This document shows positions 50,066 through 59,157 of a stretch of 64,000 nt of DNA, in pieces (the stretch's first letter is position 1; each line of letters opens with the position of its first letter). The position numbers were made by a program, and so were the translations under genes. Source of the DNA: Chloroflexota bacterium (GTDB taxonomy: Bacteria > Chloroflexota > Anaerolineae > Anaerolineales > Villigracilaceae); NCBI GenBank assembly GCA_013388685.1, contig JACAET010000061.1, positions 27,322-91,321 on the forward strand, in the 5' to 3' direction. The notes under the pieces are model-generated. The model had not been told where the DNA came from and made no database searches. It worked only from the letters and a program-made list of their open reading frames with translations.

Positions 50066-50151
50066 AACCCCCCCAACCCGGCCTGACGGGTTTCAGCAGG
50101 GATGCGGCGCACATGGAAAACCCGTCAGGTCTTATTCAAGGTATTCCAACC

Positions 50152-51171
50152 ATGAGTAAAAACCAACTCAGCAAATTGTATGAGGAACTCGACGAGGCGC
50201 ACGCCGACGACCTCGCCTCCACGCCGGGGCGCACCTCCAGGAAGCGCCAATCCCGGCGGTCCGAAATGGACGCGCGGCTGTTTGTCCGCGCGCAGGAGGC
50301 GGCGGGCGAGTTCGAATTCACCTACAAAGCCGCCCGCTTCGAGGAAGCCTGGCTGTTGGACTCCCTCCACGAGATCGCGGGCCAGCAATTGATCTCCGAC
50401 GTTCTCCGCAAGATCAAGTCGGGAAAGGAGGCGTCCGTGTACCTGTGCCGTTCGGGCGCGTCCATCGAGGCGCGCCTGCTTGCCGCCAAAGTCTATCGCC
50501 CGCGCACACTGCGCAACCTCAAGAACGACGCCGTCTACCGCACCGGCCGCACCGACCTGGGCGAGGACGGTTCCGCCCTCTTCCGCGAGGCGGATGTGAA
50601 CGCCATCATCAAGCGCACCAAATACGGCGAGGAACTGCGTCACACCTCCTGGATCGCCTACGAGTTCACGACGCTCGAGAAACTGTACGCCGCTGGTGCC
50701 GACGTCCCCAAGCCATACGCCATGCTGAAAAATTCCATCCTGATGGAATATATCGGAGGGGAGGGGATGCCCGCGCCGACGCTCAACGCTGTCACTCTCG
50801 ACCGCGACGATGCACGGGAACTCTTCGACCGCGTCGTCCTCAACCTCAACCTGCTCCTGCAAAACGGGCGGATCCACGGCGACTTGTCCTCCTACAACAT
50901 CCTGTACTGGGACGGCGGCATCACCCTGATTGACTTCCCGCAGGTTGTCAGCCCGGAGTCCAATCCCATGGCGTGGACCCTCTTCCAGCGCGACGTGACG
51001 CGTATTTGTCAGTATTTTTCCGCGCAGGGCGTCAGTGTCAATGCCCGGAAACTCGCGGCTGACCTGTGGACCTCGTACGGACACCGTATCGTCAAAGAGG
51101 TGCATCCGGGCGACCTCGACGCAGAAAACCCCAGGGACCGCAAACTTTGGGAACGGCAACAAAAAGGTTGA
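50152..51171 (+). CDS. RIO1-type atypical serine kinase
   Basis: 339 aa. Lys-containing KIKSGKEASVYLCRSG (about residues 86-101), EADVNAIIKRTKYG, hinge LMEYIGGEGMP (about 197-207), catalytic HGDLSSYNILYW (about 243-254) and metal LIDFPQ (about 258-263), where the Asp replaces the usual DFG. RIO kinases act as ATPase/kinases in ribosome maturation in archaea and eukaryotes; roles in bacteria are poorly known. Length is typical. Alternative start at 50113. Single-gene unit with a terminator behind it. Confidence 0.86.
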   Translation: MSKNQLSKLYEELDEAHADDLASTPGRTSRKRQSRRSEMDARLFVRAQEAAGEFEFTYKAARFEEAWLLDSLHEIAGQQLISDVLRKIKSGKEASVYLCRSGASIEARLLAAKVYRPRTLRNLKNDAVYRTGRTDLGEDGSALFREADVNAIIKRTKYGEELRHTSWIAYEFTTLEKLYAAGADVPKPYAMLKNSILMEYIGGEGMPAPTLNAVTLDRDDARELFDRVVLNLNLLLQNGRIHGDLSSYNILYWDGGITLIDFPQVVSPESNPMAWTLFQRDVTRICQYFSAQGVSVNARKLAADLWTSYGHRIVKEVHPGDLDAENPRDRKLWERQQKG

Positions 51172-51180
51172 ATCACGACC

Positions 51181-51220
51181 GGGGCGGCTGACTCTCCCTA
51201 CAGTCGCCCCCTTTTATTTT
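51181..51220 (+). terminator. Terminator after the RIO kinase gene
   Basis: GGGGCG...CGCCCC with an inner GACT/AGTC pair, followed by CTTTTATTTT. Confidence 0.75.
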
Positions 51221-51395
51221 CACCTTTCAGCCACCCGAAAATCAAAGTAAAATCATGGGGATGAATCCGTCGCTTACCTCGGAGGCGCATATACAACCGG
51301 CTGGTTCGGCTGTGTTCTGCATCGCAGTGTCAATTGCTGATGCAGTTTGTTTTAAGCGGGCAACCGCCCACTCAACTTTCTCACGGAGGAGCAAG

Positions 51396-53033
51396 ATGAA
51401 ATTCAAAACGACATTTGTGGTGTTGCTGACTGTTTTTGCGCTGGCGCTTTCCGCCTGCGGCGCGCTCGGAGGGTCCCAGCCGGTGGTATTGCGAATCGGG
51501 TGGGCGGGGAGTCCAGACACCTTGAATCCGGGCGCGGCGGTGTTGTCTGAGTCGTACACCATCTTTGGGCTGGTGTACGATGCGATGTATCAACTCCAGC
51601 TGGACGGTTCCTTCAAATTGAATCTCGCCGAAAGCGTTGCAGTGTCGGACGACGGGCTGGTCTACACCTATAAAATCCGTGACGGGGTGAAATTCCACGA
51701 CGGACAGCCGCTGACCGCCGAGGATGTGGTCTTCTCGTACCTGCTCTACCAGAACACGGAAGGCTACCCGTGGATGGGCGACTACACCTATTACTTCGAC
51801 ACAATCGAGGCGACGGAAAACAATGAGGTGGTCATCACGCTTTCAGAGGCGATCCCGAACATCGATTCGCAGCTGGTCTTTCTCTACGTTTTACCGAAAC
51901 ACGTTTGGGAAAACGAAGACGCGGTCGAGTTCGAGAATTTTGCCATGATCGGAAGCGGTCCGTTCAGAATGGTCGAGTACAAGCCGAATGAATTCGTTCA
52001 CCTTGCGAAAAACAACGATTACTTCGGCGCTGTGCCGAAAATAGACGAGGCGATCTTCCAGACCTTCGAAAGCCAGGATGCGCTTGTGCAGGCAATCAAA
52101 ACCGGACAGGTGGATATGATCACCGAAATGCCAAACACCGCCGTTGCAACGCTTCAGCAGGATGCCAATATCGAAGTCGTGACCGGCGCCCCGTTTTCGC
52201 CCGGCGTGACGGACATCATCTTCAATCAAGTGCTTCCCGAGAATTGCCCGCCCGACGATGGGTTGTGCACAGGGCACCCCGCCCTGCTCGATCGAAACGT
52301 ACGGCTTGCCCTGGCACACGCTACCGACAAGCAGAAAATCATTGACGTTGTTCTCCTCGGCTTTGGAACTCCCGGCACCGCCCTGCTCCCTGACGGTCTC
52401 GGCATCTGGTACAACTCCAAAATCCAGGATTATGCCTATGACGTTGCCCGGGCAAATCAGATTCTCGACGATGCCGGTTACAAGGATGTCGACGGAGACG
52501 GCGTACGCGAACTGCCGGACGGCTCGCGTTCCCTGACCTTCCGCATCAACTGGCCCAGCGACAGTATCGACTCGCCCCGTATTGCCGAGTTGTTGAGTGA
52601 AATGTGGGGACAGATTGGCGTCAGGCTGGAGGCGCAGGCGTTGGATCCGGATACATTGACCGCAGTCTGTTGTCCGGCGTTCGATTTCGACGTGATTATC
52701 TGGGGCTGGGCATCCGATCCCGACCCGAATCTGCTGCTCAGCGTCATGACCACAGACGAAATCCCGACCGGGAGCAGTGAAACCGGTTATTCCAACCCCG
52801 CATACGATGAGCTGTTCCGCCAGCAGGCATCCGAATTGGATCTGAACAAACGCAGGGAAATCGTCTGGCAAATGCAACAGATCGCCTTTGATGATGTGGT
52901 ATATATCATTCCGTTCTACGCCCAAAACGTTCAGGCGTACCGGAAGGATCGTTTCAAGGGCTTTGTGCTGGATCAGCCCAAAGTCGAACTCTCGGATATT
53001 ACCTCTCTCGCGTTTGTGGAACCGGTCAGATAA
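51396..53033 (+). CDS. Extracytoplasmic peptide/nickel-type solute-binding lipoprotein (SBP family 5)
   Basis: 545 aa. A lipoprotein signal (FVVLLTVFALALSACG, Cys near residue 20), then VVLRIGWAGSPDTLNPG, the family 5 hallmark VYTYKIRDGVKFHDGQPLTAEDVVFSYLL (about 87-115) and a late VYIIPFYAQNVQAYRKDRFKGF. It captures peptides or similar solutes for the permeases that follow. GGAGG site 8 bp before the ATG at 51396. First gene of the five-gene unit 51396-57070 (SBP, DppB, DppC-DppD fusion, DppF, then RNA methyltransferase). Confidence 0.9.
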   Translation: MKFKTTFVVLLTVFALALSACGALGGSQPVVLRIGWAGSPDTLNPGAAVLSESYTIFGLVYDAMYQLQLDGSFKLNLAESVAVSDDGLVYTYKIRDGVKFHDGQPLTAEDVVFSYLLYQNTEGYPWMGDYTYYFDTIEATENNEVVITLSEAIPNIDSQLVFLYVLPKHVWENEDAVEFENFAMIGSGPFRMVEYKPNEFVHLAKNNDYFGAVPKIDEAIFQTFESQDALVQAIKTGQVDMITEMPNTAVATLQQDANIEVVTGAPFSPGVTDIIFNQVLPENCPPDDGLCTGHPALLDRNVRLALAHATDKQKIIDVVLLGFGTPGTALLPDGLGIWYNSKIQDYAYDVARANQILDDAGYKDVDGDGVRELPDGSRSLTFRINWPSDSIDSPRIAELLSEMWGQIGVRLEAQALDPDTLTAVCCPAFDFDVIIWGWASDPDPNLLLSVMTTDEIPTGSSETGYSNPAYDELFRQQASELDLNKRREIVWQMQQIAFDDVVYIIPFYAQNVQAYRKDRFKGFVLDQPKVELSDITSLAFVEPVR

Positions 53034-53057
53034 GCCGGGTGTGTCACCGGAGGGGCG

Positions 53058-54128
53058 GTGAACTCCGCCTCTCCGGTCGGTCTCGAAAGGATAGTTCCTC
53101 TGAATCGTTATCGTTATCTGCTCAATAAGGTCGGCTGGTCGGTTTTTACGATCCTTTTTGTGCTGGTTTTGAATTTTTTCCTGTTTCGCGTCCTGCCGGG
53201 GGATCCCGCCCGCGCGCTGACGAAAGACCCGCGCATGAAGGAGGCTGCCCGCGAGGCTTTGCGCGTCCGTTTTGGGTTGGACAAGCCGGTCATCAACTGT
53301 TTCGATTCCCTGACGCCGATCAAACTGGGGGACTGTGGCGTCAATCCGCTCGAGACCCAGTTCTTCATTTACATCAAAAACCTGCTGCAGGGCGAATTGG
53401 GCATCAGTTACAAGACCAACCGTGCCGTCTCCGAGATTCTGGTCGAACGGTTGTGGAATACCATTTTGCTGATCGGCGCGGGGCAAATTCTTTCGATATT
53501 CGTGGGAATCGCACTCGGTGTGCTTGCCGCATGGAAGGCGCGGACGGCGATTGATTACGGCGCGCTCTTCACCGGTTTGGTTGCCTGGAGTCTGCCGACG
53601 TTTTGGTTGGGCATCATCATCCTGTTCTGGGGAAGCAGTCATGGGTTTCCCATTGGCGGCAAGGCAACGCCGGGAATCGGCGCCTATCCGTTTCTTCAAC
53701 AGGCGGGCGATATCGCCAGGCACATGTTTTTGCCGACGCTGGCATACACGATCGTCTTCATGGGCGAGTACCTGCTTGTGATGCGCTCCAGCCTGCTGGA
53801 TGTGCTTGCGGAGGATTACATCCTGACCGCCAAAGCAAAAGGCTTGAGCGCCTTTCAAATCCTGAAGGACCATGCCCTCAAGAATGCCATGCTTCCCATC
53901 GTAACCATCATTGCCATCAACCTCGGCTTTACCGTGGCGGGCGCGATCCAGATCGAAGCGGTATTCTCGTGGCCCGGGCTGGGCGGCGCAATTTTTGAAG
54001 CGGTCGAGAGCCGGGATTACCCCGTTCTGCAGGGCGCGTTTCTCCTGATCGCTGTCAGTGTCATCCTTGCCAATCTCATTGCGGATCTGACGTATACCTA
54101 TCTCGACCCGCGCGTGCAATCGGAGTGA
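53058..54128 (+). CDS. DppB-type ABC permease
   Basis: 356 aa; start region VGWSVFTILFVLVLNFFLFRVLPGDP is the family opening with the 'PGDP' motif. Six helices, and the EAA loop (ILTAKAKGLSAFQILKDHALKNAMLP, about residues 255-280) contacts the ATPase. Start is uncertain: GTG at 53058 has GGAGG 4 bp upstream; the conserved part begins at about residue 16. It pairs with the fused DppC and forms the transmembrane channel. Confidence 0.88.
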   Translation: MNSASPVGLERIVPLNRYRYLLNKVGWSVFTILFVLVLNFFLFRVLPGDPARALTKDPRMKEAAREALRVRFGLDKPVINCFDSLTPIKLGDCGVNPLETQFFIYIKNLLQGELGISYKTNRAVSEILVERLWNTILLIGAGQILSIFVGIALGVLAAWKARTAIDYGALFTGLVAWSLPTFWLGIIILFWGSSHGFPIGGKATPGIGAYPFLQQAGDIARHMFLPTLAYTIVFMGEYLLVMRSSLLDVLAEDYILTAKAKGLSAFQILKDHALKNAMLPIVTIIAINLGFTVAGAIQIEAVFSWPGLGGAIFEAVESRDYPVLQGAFLLIAVSVILANLIADLTYTYLDPRVQSE

Positions 54129-54131
54129 CGC

Positions 54132-56087
54132 ATGGCAGTACAGGAATTGGAGCTCAAACCTGCCGTTCCCGCATCGCCCCTGACCGGGTTCTGGAAGATG
54201 TTCCGCGAAAACCGCATGGCGGTGGCGGGCCTGGTCATGTTGCTGGTGATCGTATTTGCCGCCGTTTTTGCGGATGTCATTGCCCCTTACAATCCCCGGT
54301 CCTATGAAGGGATTCAATCCGGCGATATTTACAACCCGCCCAGCGCAACGCATTGGTTCGGCACGGACGATGCGGGAAAGGACGTGTTTTCCAGTTTCAT
54401 CTTTGGAGCGCGCAATTCCCTGATTGTCGGTTTCTTTGCCGCCTTCATTTCCATCTTCATCGGCGGAACATTCGGCGTCCTTGCCGGGTTCTACGGCGGG
54501 CGTATCGAAAATTTTCTGATGCGCTTCACCGATCTGATGCTGGTGATTCCCGATCTGCCCTTGATCGTAATTTTCGTGGCGCTGACCAAACCCAGCCTGT
54601 GGAATATCATCCTCGTCATCGGTCTGCTCGGCTGGACGACGACCGCCCGCATCGTCCGTTCGCAGACGCTGGCAGTCAAATCGCGCAAATTTGTTCTGCG
54701 GGCGCGCGCCATCGGCGCCGGGAACGGGCATATCATCCTCCATCATATTCTGCCGCTGGTCATGCCCATTCTGGTGGTCAACGCCATTCTGGTCATTTCG
54801 CTCGCCATCCTGAGCGAGTCCACTCTGGCATTTCTCGGGCTGAGCGACCCGCTCGCCATTTCGTGGGGACAGATGCTCAACTTCGCCTTCGGACGCGGCG
54901 CAATGAGCGTGGGCGCCTGGTGGGCTTTGGTGGCGCCCGGTTTCGGCATCGTTTGGGTGGTGCTCGCGTTGACTTTGCTGGGTAATGGGCTCGAACAGGT
55001 GCTGAATCCCCGCCTGGAAGCGCATCATCTCATGCCGGGCAGACTGCCGGTCTGGGGCGGCGAAGCGGAGTCGTATCCCGCCACGGCTGTGCGAAAATCA
55101 CGGCGCCGCAAGGACGCGGCGATGGTGCTGGACGTTCGCAACGTTTCGGTCGCTTATGTGAACGGCAATTCGCAGGTAAAGGCGGTTCAGAATGTCAGTT
55201 TCCAGTTATATGAAGGCGAGTTGATCGGGCTGGTGGGGGAGAGCGGCTGTGGGAAGACCACCCTGATGCTTGCGCTATTGCGGCTTTTGCCCGCCGCAGG
55301 GCAGATCGTGAATGGGCAAATCCTCTTCGACGGAAGAGACCTGACATCCCTAAGCGAAGCGGAAATCTCCGACATCCGCTGGAAGGATATTTCCATCGTC
55401 TTTCAGGGGGCAATGAATGCACTCAATCCCGTTCGTACGGTGGGCGATCAGATCAAGGAGGCAATCGTCAAACACAATCCGGCGTTTCCGCAAAAGAGAC
55501 TCGAAACGAGGGTGATCGAGCTTCTTGGCTTGGTCGGTATCCCGGCGGCGTATAAGGATCATTTCCCGCATCAATATTCCGGCGGGATGCGGCAGCGCGC
55601 CATGATCGCCATGGCGTTGTCCTGCAACCCTAAAATTCTGATCGCAGACGAGCCGACCACCGCCCTGGATGTGATGATCCAGGCGCAAATCCTCGACCTG
55701 CTCGACGAATTGCGCGCCCAATTGGGGCTTGCCATCATCTTTGTGACACACGATCTCGGTGTGGTGGCGGAAATGTGCGACTCGGTGCTGGTAATGTATG
55801 GCGGCGTGACCGCCGAGTACGCCGACGTGGATACCATCTACAATTCGCCGCGCCATCCGTATACCCAGGAACTCCTCAAGGCATTCCCCGATCTTTCCAG
55901 ACCCGAAAGAAAACTTGCCTTCATCCCGGGACATCCTCCGAAACTGGACGCGCTGCCGCCCGGATGCCGGTTTGCCCCGCGCTGTTCACAGGCATTCGAA
56001 CGATGCGTCTCCGAAATGCCGCGGCTGTACGAACTCAAAGCCGGACATGTGGCAAGCTGTCATCTGGCGGAGGGAAAATCGCGATGA
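54132..56087 (+). CDS. DppC-type permease fused to DppD-type ATPase
   Basis: 651 aa in one frame. Residues about 1-300 are a DppC permease (FWKMFRENRMAVAGLVMLLVIVFAAVFADVIAPY; HWFGTDDAGKDVFSSFIFGAR; EAA loop RARAIGAGNGHIILHHILPLVMPILVVN). A short linker with RKSRRRKDAAM follows, then a DppD ATPase (about 330-645): Walker A GESGCGKTT, signature YSGGMRQR, Walker B ILIADEPTTALD, and the C-terminal Cys motif CRFAPRC (Fe-S-like). Usually two genes; no stop or frameshift separates them here. ATGA overlap with DppF. Confidence 0.88.
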   Translation: MAVQELELKPAVPASPLTGFWKMFRENRMAVAGLVMLLVIVFAAVFADVIAPYNPRSYEGIQSGDIYNPPSATHWFGTDDAGKDVFSSFIFGARNSLIVGFFAAFISIFIGGTFGVLAGFYGGRIENFLMRFTDLMLVIPDLPLIVIFVALTKPSLWNIILVIGLLGWTTTARIVRSQTLAVKSRKFVLRARAIGAGNGHIILHHILPLVMPILVVNAILVISLAILSESTLAFLGLSDPLAISWGQMLNFAFGRGAMSVGAWWALVAPGFGIVWVVLALTLLGNGLEQVLNPRLEAHHLMPGRLPVWGGEAESYPATAVRKSRRRKDAAMVLDVRNVSVAYVNGNSQVKAVQNVSFQLYEGELIGLVGESGCGKTTLMLALLRLLPAAGQIVNGQILFDGRDLTSLSEAEISDIRWKDISIVFQGAMNALNPVRTVGDQIKEAIVKHNPAFPQKRLETRVIELLGLVGIPAAYKDHFPHQYSGGMRQRAMIAMALSCNPKILIADEPTTALDVMIQAQILDLLDELRAQLGLAIIFVTHDLGVVAEMCDSVLVMYGGVTAEYADVDTIYNSPRHPYTQELLKAFPDLSRPERKLAFIPGHPPKLDALPPGCRFAPRCSQAFERCVSEMPRLYELKAGHVASCHLAEGKSR

Positions 56088-57070
56088 CGCAGGAATACGC
56101 CCTTGAAATCAGAAACCTGAAAAAATATTTCCGGGCGGGGCGCCCGGGATGGTTTTCGCGGTTCGAAAAATACATTCACGCGGTGGACGGCGTGGATTTG
56201 CAATTGCGACGCGGCGAAGTCGTCGCCCTGGTCGGCGAAAGCGGATGCGGTAAATCCACTCTGGCGCTGACCCTCATGCTCCTCGAGGAAGCCACCGAGG
56301 GAAACATCCTCTTCGAAGGCAGAGACATCACCCATATCAGCGCCAGGGAGCGCAAGGCAATCCGCCAGCGAATCCAGATGGTCTTCCAGGACCCGTACGA
56401 ATCGCTCAACCCCACCCAAACCATCGAGGAAATCGTCACCGAGCCGCTGATCGTGCATGGCTTGGCTTTGGATGGAAACGAGCGCAGACAGCGCGTTCTC
56501 CGCGCCCTCGAAGACGCCGGGTTGAAACCCGCGGAAGACTATCTACATCGCTACCCGCACCAACTCTCCGGCGGACAGCGCCAACGCGTGGTCATCGCCG
56601 GGGCGCTCGTGCTGGAGCCTCACATCCTTCTGGCAGACGAACCCGTTTCCATGCTCGATGTCTCCATCCGCGCCGAAATCATCAACCTGCTCGCCGACCT
56701 GCGCCGGACACGCGGCATTTCGGTCATCTTCATCACGCACGACCTCGGCACCATCGGCTATTTCGCCGATCGTGTGGCGGTCATGTACCTCGGACGCATC
56801 GTCGAAATCGGCACCATGCGCGAAGTGCTCAAGAAGCCCAAACACCCCTACACCCAGGCGCTGCTCTCGGTCATCCCGGTTCCCAATCCGCGTATGCGCA
56901 AAAAACGCGTGATTTTGCAGGGCGAAACCCCCAACCCCATTGACCTGCCCTCCGGCTGCCGCTTTCACCCGCGCTGTCCGATGGCGCTCGAGGTTTGCAG
57001 GCAAAGCGACCCTGCCCTGCTCAAGGTGACCGAAACCCACCATGCGGCCTGTTTATTGCTCGTCAAATAA
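56084..57070 (+). CDS. DppF-type ABC ATPase
   Basis: 328 aa. Walker A GESGCGKST (about residues 48-56), VFQDPYESLNPT, signature LSGGQRQR (about 160-167), Walker B ILLADEPVSMLD (about 180-191), and the oligopeptide-C-terminal motif DLPSGCRFHPRCPMA with the cysteine cluster. It is the second ATPase of the importer. Starts within ATGA overlap (56084-56087) and its TAA overlaps the next ATG (57068-57072). Confidence 0.9.
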   Translation: MTQEYALEIRNLKKYFRAGRPGWFSRFEKYIHAVDGVDLQLRRGEVVALVGESGCGKSTLALTLMLLEEATEGNILFEGRDITHISARERKAIRQRIQMVFQDPYESLNPTQTIEEIVTEPLIVHGLALDGNERRQRVLRALEDAGLKPAEDYLHRYPHQLSGGQRQRVVIAGALVLEPHILLADEPVSMLDVSIRAEIINLLADLRRTRGISVIFITHDLGTIGYFADRVAVMYLGRIVEIGTMREVLKKPKHPYTQALLSVIPVPNPRMRKKRVILQGETPNPIDLPSGCRFHPRCPMALEVCRQSDPALLKVTETHHAACLLLVK

Positions 57071-57843
57071 TGGACATCACCAGCCCCCAAAACCCGCGCA
57101 TCAAACACATCGTCAAACTGCGCGAGGACAAACGCCAGAGACAAAAAGACGGCTTGTTCCTCGTAGAAGGCTGTGACGAGATTCAACTCGCCCTTTCCGC
57201 AGGGCACAGGCCACAAGCGCTTCTGACCGCCCCGGAACTTACCTCCCGCTCCCTGACCTTCCCCTCCGCTGAACTTGTGACCGTCTCCCGCGCCGCCTTC
57301 GAAAAAATGTCCTACCGCGAAAACCCCGACGGCTGGCTGGCAGTCTTCCCTATCCCTAAAACCACACTCGATGACCTGAAAGTCTCCAGCATTCCGCTCG
57401 TCATCGTTGCCGAAGCCATCGAAAAGCCCGGCAACCTGGGCGCCATCCTCCGCACCGCCGACGCCGCCGGCGTGGATGCCTTGCTCGTTTGCAACCCCCG
57501 CACCGATGCCTGGAACCCAAACGTCGTCCGTGCCAGCCGCGGGACCGTGCTCAGCGTGCCGGTCGTCGAGTGCGACAATGACTCGGCGCTGGCGTGGCTC
57601 AGGTCACGCGGGATGCGCGTACTGGCGGCGACTCCTTCCGCCTCCACCCCCTACTTTAGCGTAGACATGCGCGAACCTGTCGCCATAACCGTCGGCACGG
57701 AAGACAAAGGGCTGACCGACTTCTGGATGGAGCGCGCAGACGTGAAGGTGAAAATCCCCATGACGGGCAGGGTCAATTCGTTGAACGTTTCGGTTTCCAC
57801 GGCGTTGATTGTGTATGAGGCGGTCAGACAGCGGGGACAATAA
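57070..57843 (+). CDS. TrmH/SpoU-family RNA 2'-O-methyltransferase
   Basis: 257 aa. RNA-binding N-terminal domain (NPRIKHIVKLREDKRQRQKDGLFLVEG) and a SPOUT knot: motif 1 AEAIEKPGNLGAILRTADAAGVD (about 115-137), motif 2 VGTEDKGLTDFWM (about 214-226), motif 3 MTGRVNSLNVSVSTALIVYEAVRQ (about 234-257). It methylates rRNA or tRNA ribose. TAATG overlap with DppF; nothing about peptides is involved, so the link is probably accidental co-transcription. Confidence 0.9.
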   Translation: MDITSPQNPRIKHIVKLREDKRQRQKDGLFLVEGCDEIQLALSAGHRPQALLTAPELTSRSLTFPSAELVTVSRAAFEKMSYRENPDGWLAVFPIPKTTLDDLKVSSIPLVIVAEAIEKPGNLGAILRTADAAGVDALLVCNPRTDAWNPNVVRASRGTVLSVPVVECDNDSALAWLRSRGMRVLAATPSASTPYFSVDMREPVAITVGTEDKGLTDFWMERADVKVKIPMTGRVNSLNVSVSTALIVYEAVRQRGQ

Positions 57844-57855
57844 CCTGCGGCGGAA

Positions 57856-57906
57856 CGTCCCGAAGGTTCACGGAAAACCCGCGCAAATGCGAAAACCTTC
57901 CGGACG
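57856..57906. repeat. Stem-loop with CGTCCCGAAGGTT arms, copy 2
   Basis: CGTCCCGAAGGTT (57856-57868) and AACCTTCCGGACG (57894-57906) pair with one mismatch; the same arms occur at 38577-38620, and a lone arm (CCTTCGGGACG) at 60621-60631. It sits in the gap after the RNA methyltransferase stop, partly under the promoter region of the MFS gene. Confidence 0.75.
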
Positions 57907-57933
57907 GCGCATATAACATCAGTGAGTAAATTC

Positions 57934-59157
57934 ATGCGTTCCTTTGCCATTCTCTGGTTCGGGCAAATCGTCTCGCTCATCGGCAGCGCCATGACGTGGT
58001 TTGCCTTCACGATTTGGGCGTGGGAGGCAGCCGGCAAAGCTTCTGCGCTGGCGGTCATCAGTTTCCTTGCCTTCCTGCCTTCTGTGCTGTTCTCTCCGCT
58101 CGCCGGCGCCCTCGTGGACCGCTGGAATCGCAAACGGGTCATGCTCCTCAGCGACCTCGCTACCGCTCTCGGGACGCTCGCCGTTTTCCTCATTTACACC
58201 TTCGGCGACCTGCAACTCTGGCACATTTACCTCGTCAGCGTTCTGGCGGGGTTCTTCACCGCGTTCCAATACCCCGCGTATGCCGCCGCTGTGACGACCA
58301 TGCTCTCGAAGGAAGATTACGCCCGCGCCGAAGGGATGCTTGGCGCGGCACGCGCGCTTTCGGGCATTCTTGCGCCGATTTTTGGGGCGGCTTTGCTGGG
58401 CGTGGTTGGGTTGAGCGGAATCATGCTGATTGACCTCGCCACGTTTCTGTTCGCATTCGTGACCCTGATGGCGATCCATGTGCCGCAGCCCAAACCCACC
58501 GTCACAGGCTTGCAAAGCAAAGGCACATTGCGGCAGGAAATCGGCTTTGGGTTTCGCTACATCCGTGAAACCCAAAGCCTGCGCGCCCTGACCGCCCTGT
58601 TCATGGCGGCGGGTGTTTTCCTCGCCATCGGCGCGACGCTCATGGCTCCGCTCGTGCTGGGCGGAACGGGGAACGATGAATCGGCGCTGGCGGCGGTTCA
58701 ATCAATGGGAGCCGTTGGCGGCGTGGTCGGAGCCGCGCTTCTGAGTCTGTGGGGCGGGACGCGGCGGCGCATTCACAATGTCCTGCTCGGCGGGATGGGC
58801 GCGTGTCTGCTGGGCATTGTCTGGCTGGGGGCAGGCGGGGCGGTCGTCCTGTGGGCGGCGGGGGCGTTCTTTTTCGCGTTCTTCGAGCCGTTTGTGGAGG
58901 GCGGTAATCTTGCCATCTGGCAGGCGAAGGTGCCAGCCGACGTGCAGGGGCGCGTGTTTTCGGCGCGGCACTTGCTGGTGCAGGTTCCGTATCTGCTTGG
59001 AATTCTTGGGTCGGGGTATCTGGCGGAGGGGTTTTCGATACGCCCGGTGTTGATTGGCGCGGGCATGCTGGGCGCGCTGACTTTTGCGCTGGGGTACGCG
59101 CTCCAGCCGGTGCGCGAGGCAGAAACGCTCCTGCCCGACGTGATGGAGGCGGCATGA
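57934..59157 (+). CDS. MFS transporter
   Basis: About 407 aa, twelve hydrophobic helices. FAILWFGQIVSLIGSAMTWFAF is the common start of the MFS_3/enterobactin exporter-like group; between helices 2 and 3 is LAGALVDRWNRKRVMLLSD, the 'G-x-x-x-D-R-x-x-R-K/R' loop. Substrate unknown. A GTG at 57922 is an alternative start, but TATAAC at 57912-57917 suggests transcription begins near it. ATGA overlap with the methyltransferase gene. Confidence 0.84.
   Translation: MRSFAILWFGQIVSLIGSAMTWFAFTIWAWEAAGKASALAVISFLAFLPSVLFSPLAGALVDRWNRKRVMLLSDLATALGTLAVFLIYTFGDLQLWHIYLVSVLAGFFTAFQYPAYAAAVTTMLSKEDYARAEGMLGAARALSGILAPIFGAALLGVVGLSGIMLIDLATFLFAFVTLMAIHVPQPKPTVTGLQSKGTLRQEIGFGFRYIRETQSLRALTALFMAAGVFLAIGATLMAPLVLGGTGNDESALAAVQSMGAVGGVVGAALLSLWGGTRRRIHNVLLGGMGACLLGIVWLGAGGAVVLWAAGAFFFAFFEPFVEGGNLAIWQAKVPADVQGRVFSARHLLVQVPYLLGILGSGYLAEGFSIRPVLIGAGMLGALTFALGYALQPVREAETLLPDVMEAA

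Larger units (their letters stand above)
49895..50068 (+). ncRNA. Candidate small transcript with short ORF and SD-masking hairpin
   Basis: An independent unit: promoter (49860-49888), ribosome site, 20-codon ORF and terminator (50027-50065). GGAGGC (49920-49925), which is the ribosome site, pairs with GCCTCC (49975-49980) at the end of the ORF, and the pairing extends to 9 of 10 bases. So the RNA may switch between open and closed translation. No rRNA- or sRNA-family similarity is recognised. Confidence 0.5.

Noticed and set aside
51891..55028. 1045-codon open frame on the minus strand opposite the ABC importer
   Set aside because: Very long, but antisense to three genes with strong family motifs and with a His/Gln/Arg-rich composition typical of reverse frames in such DNA.
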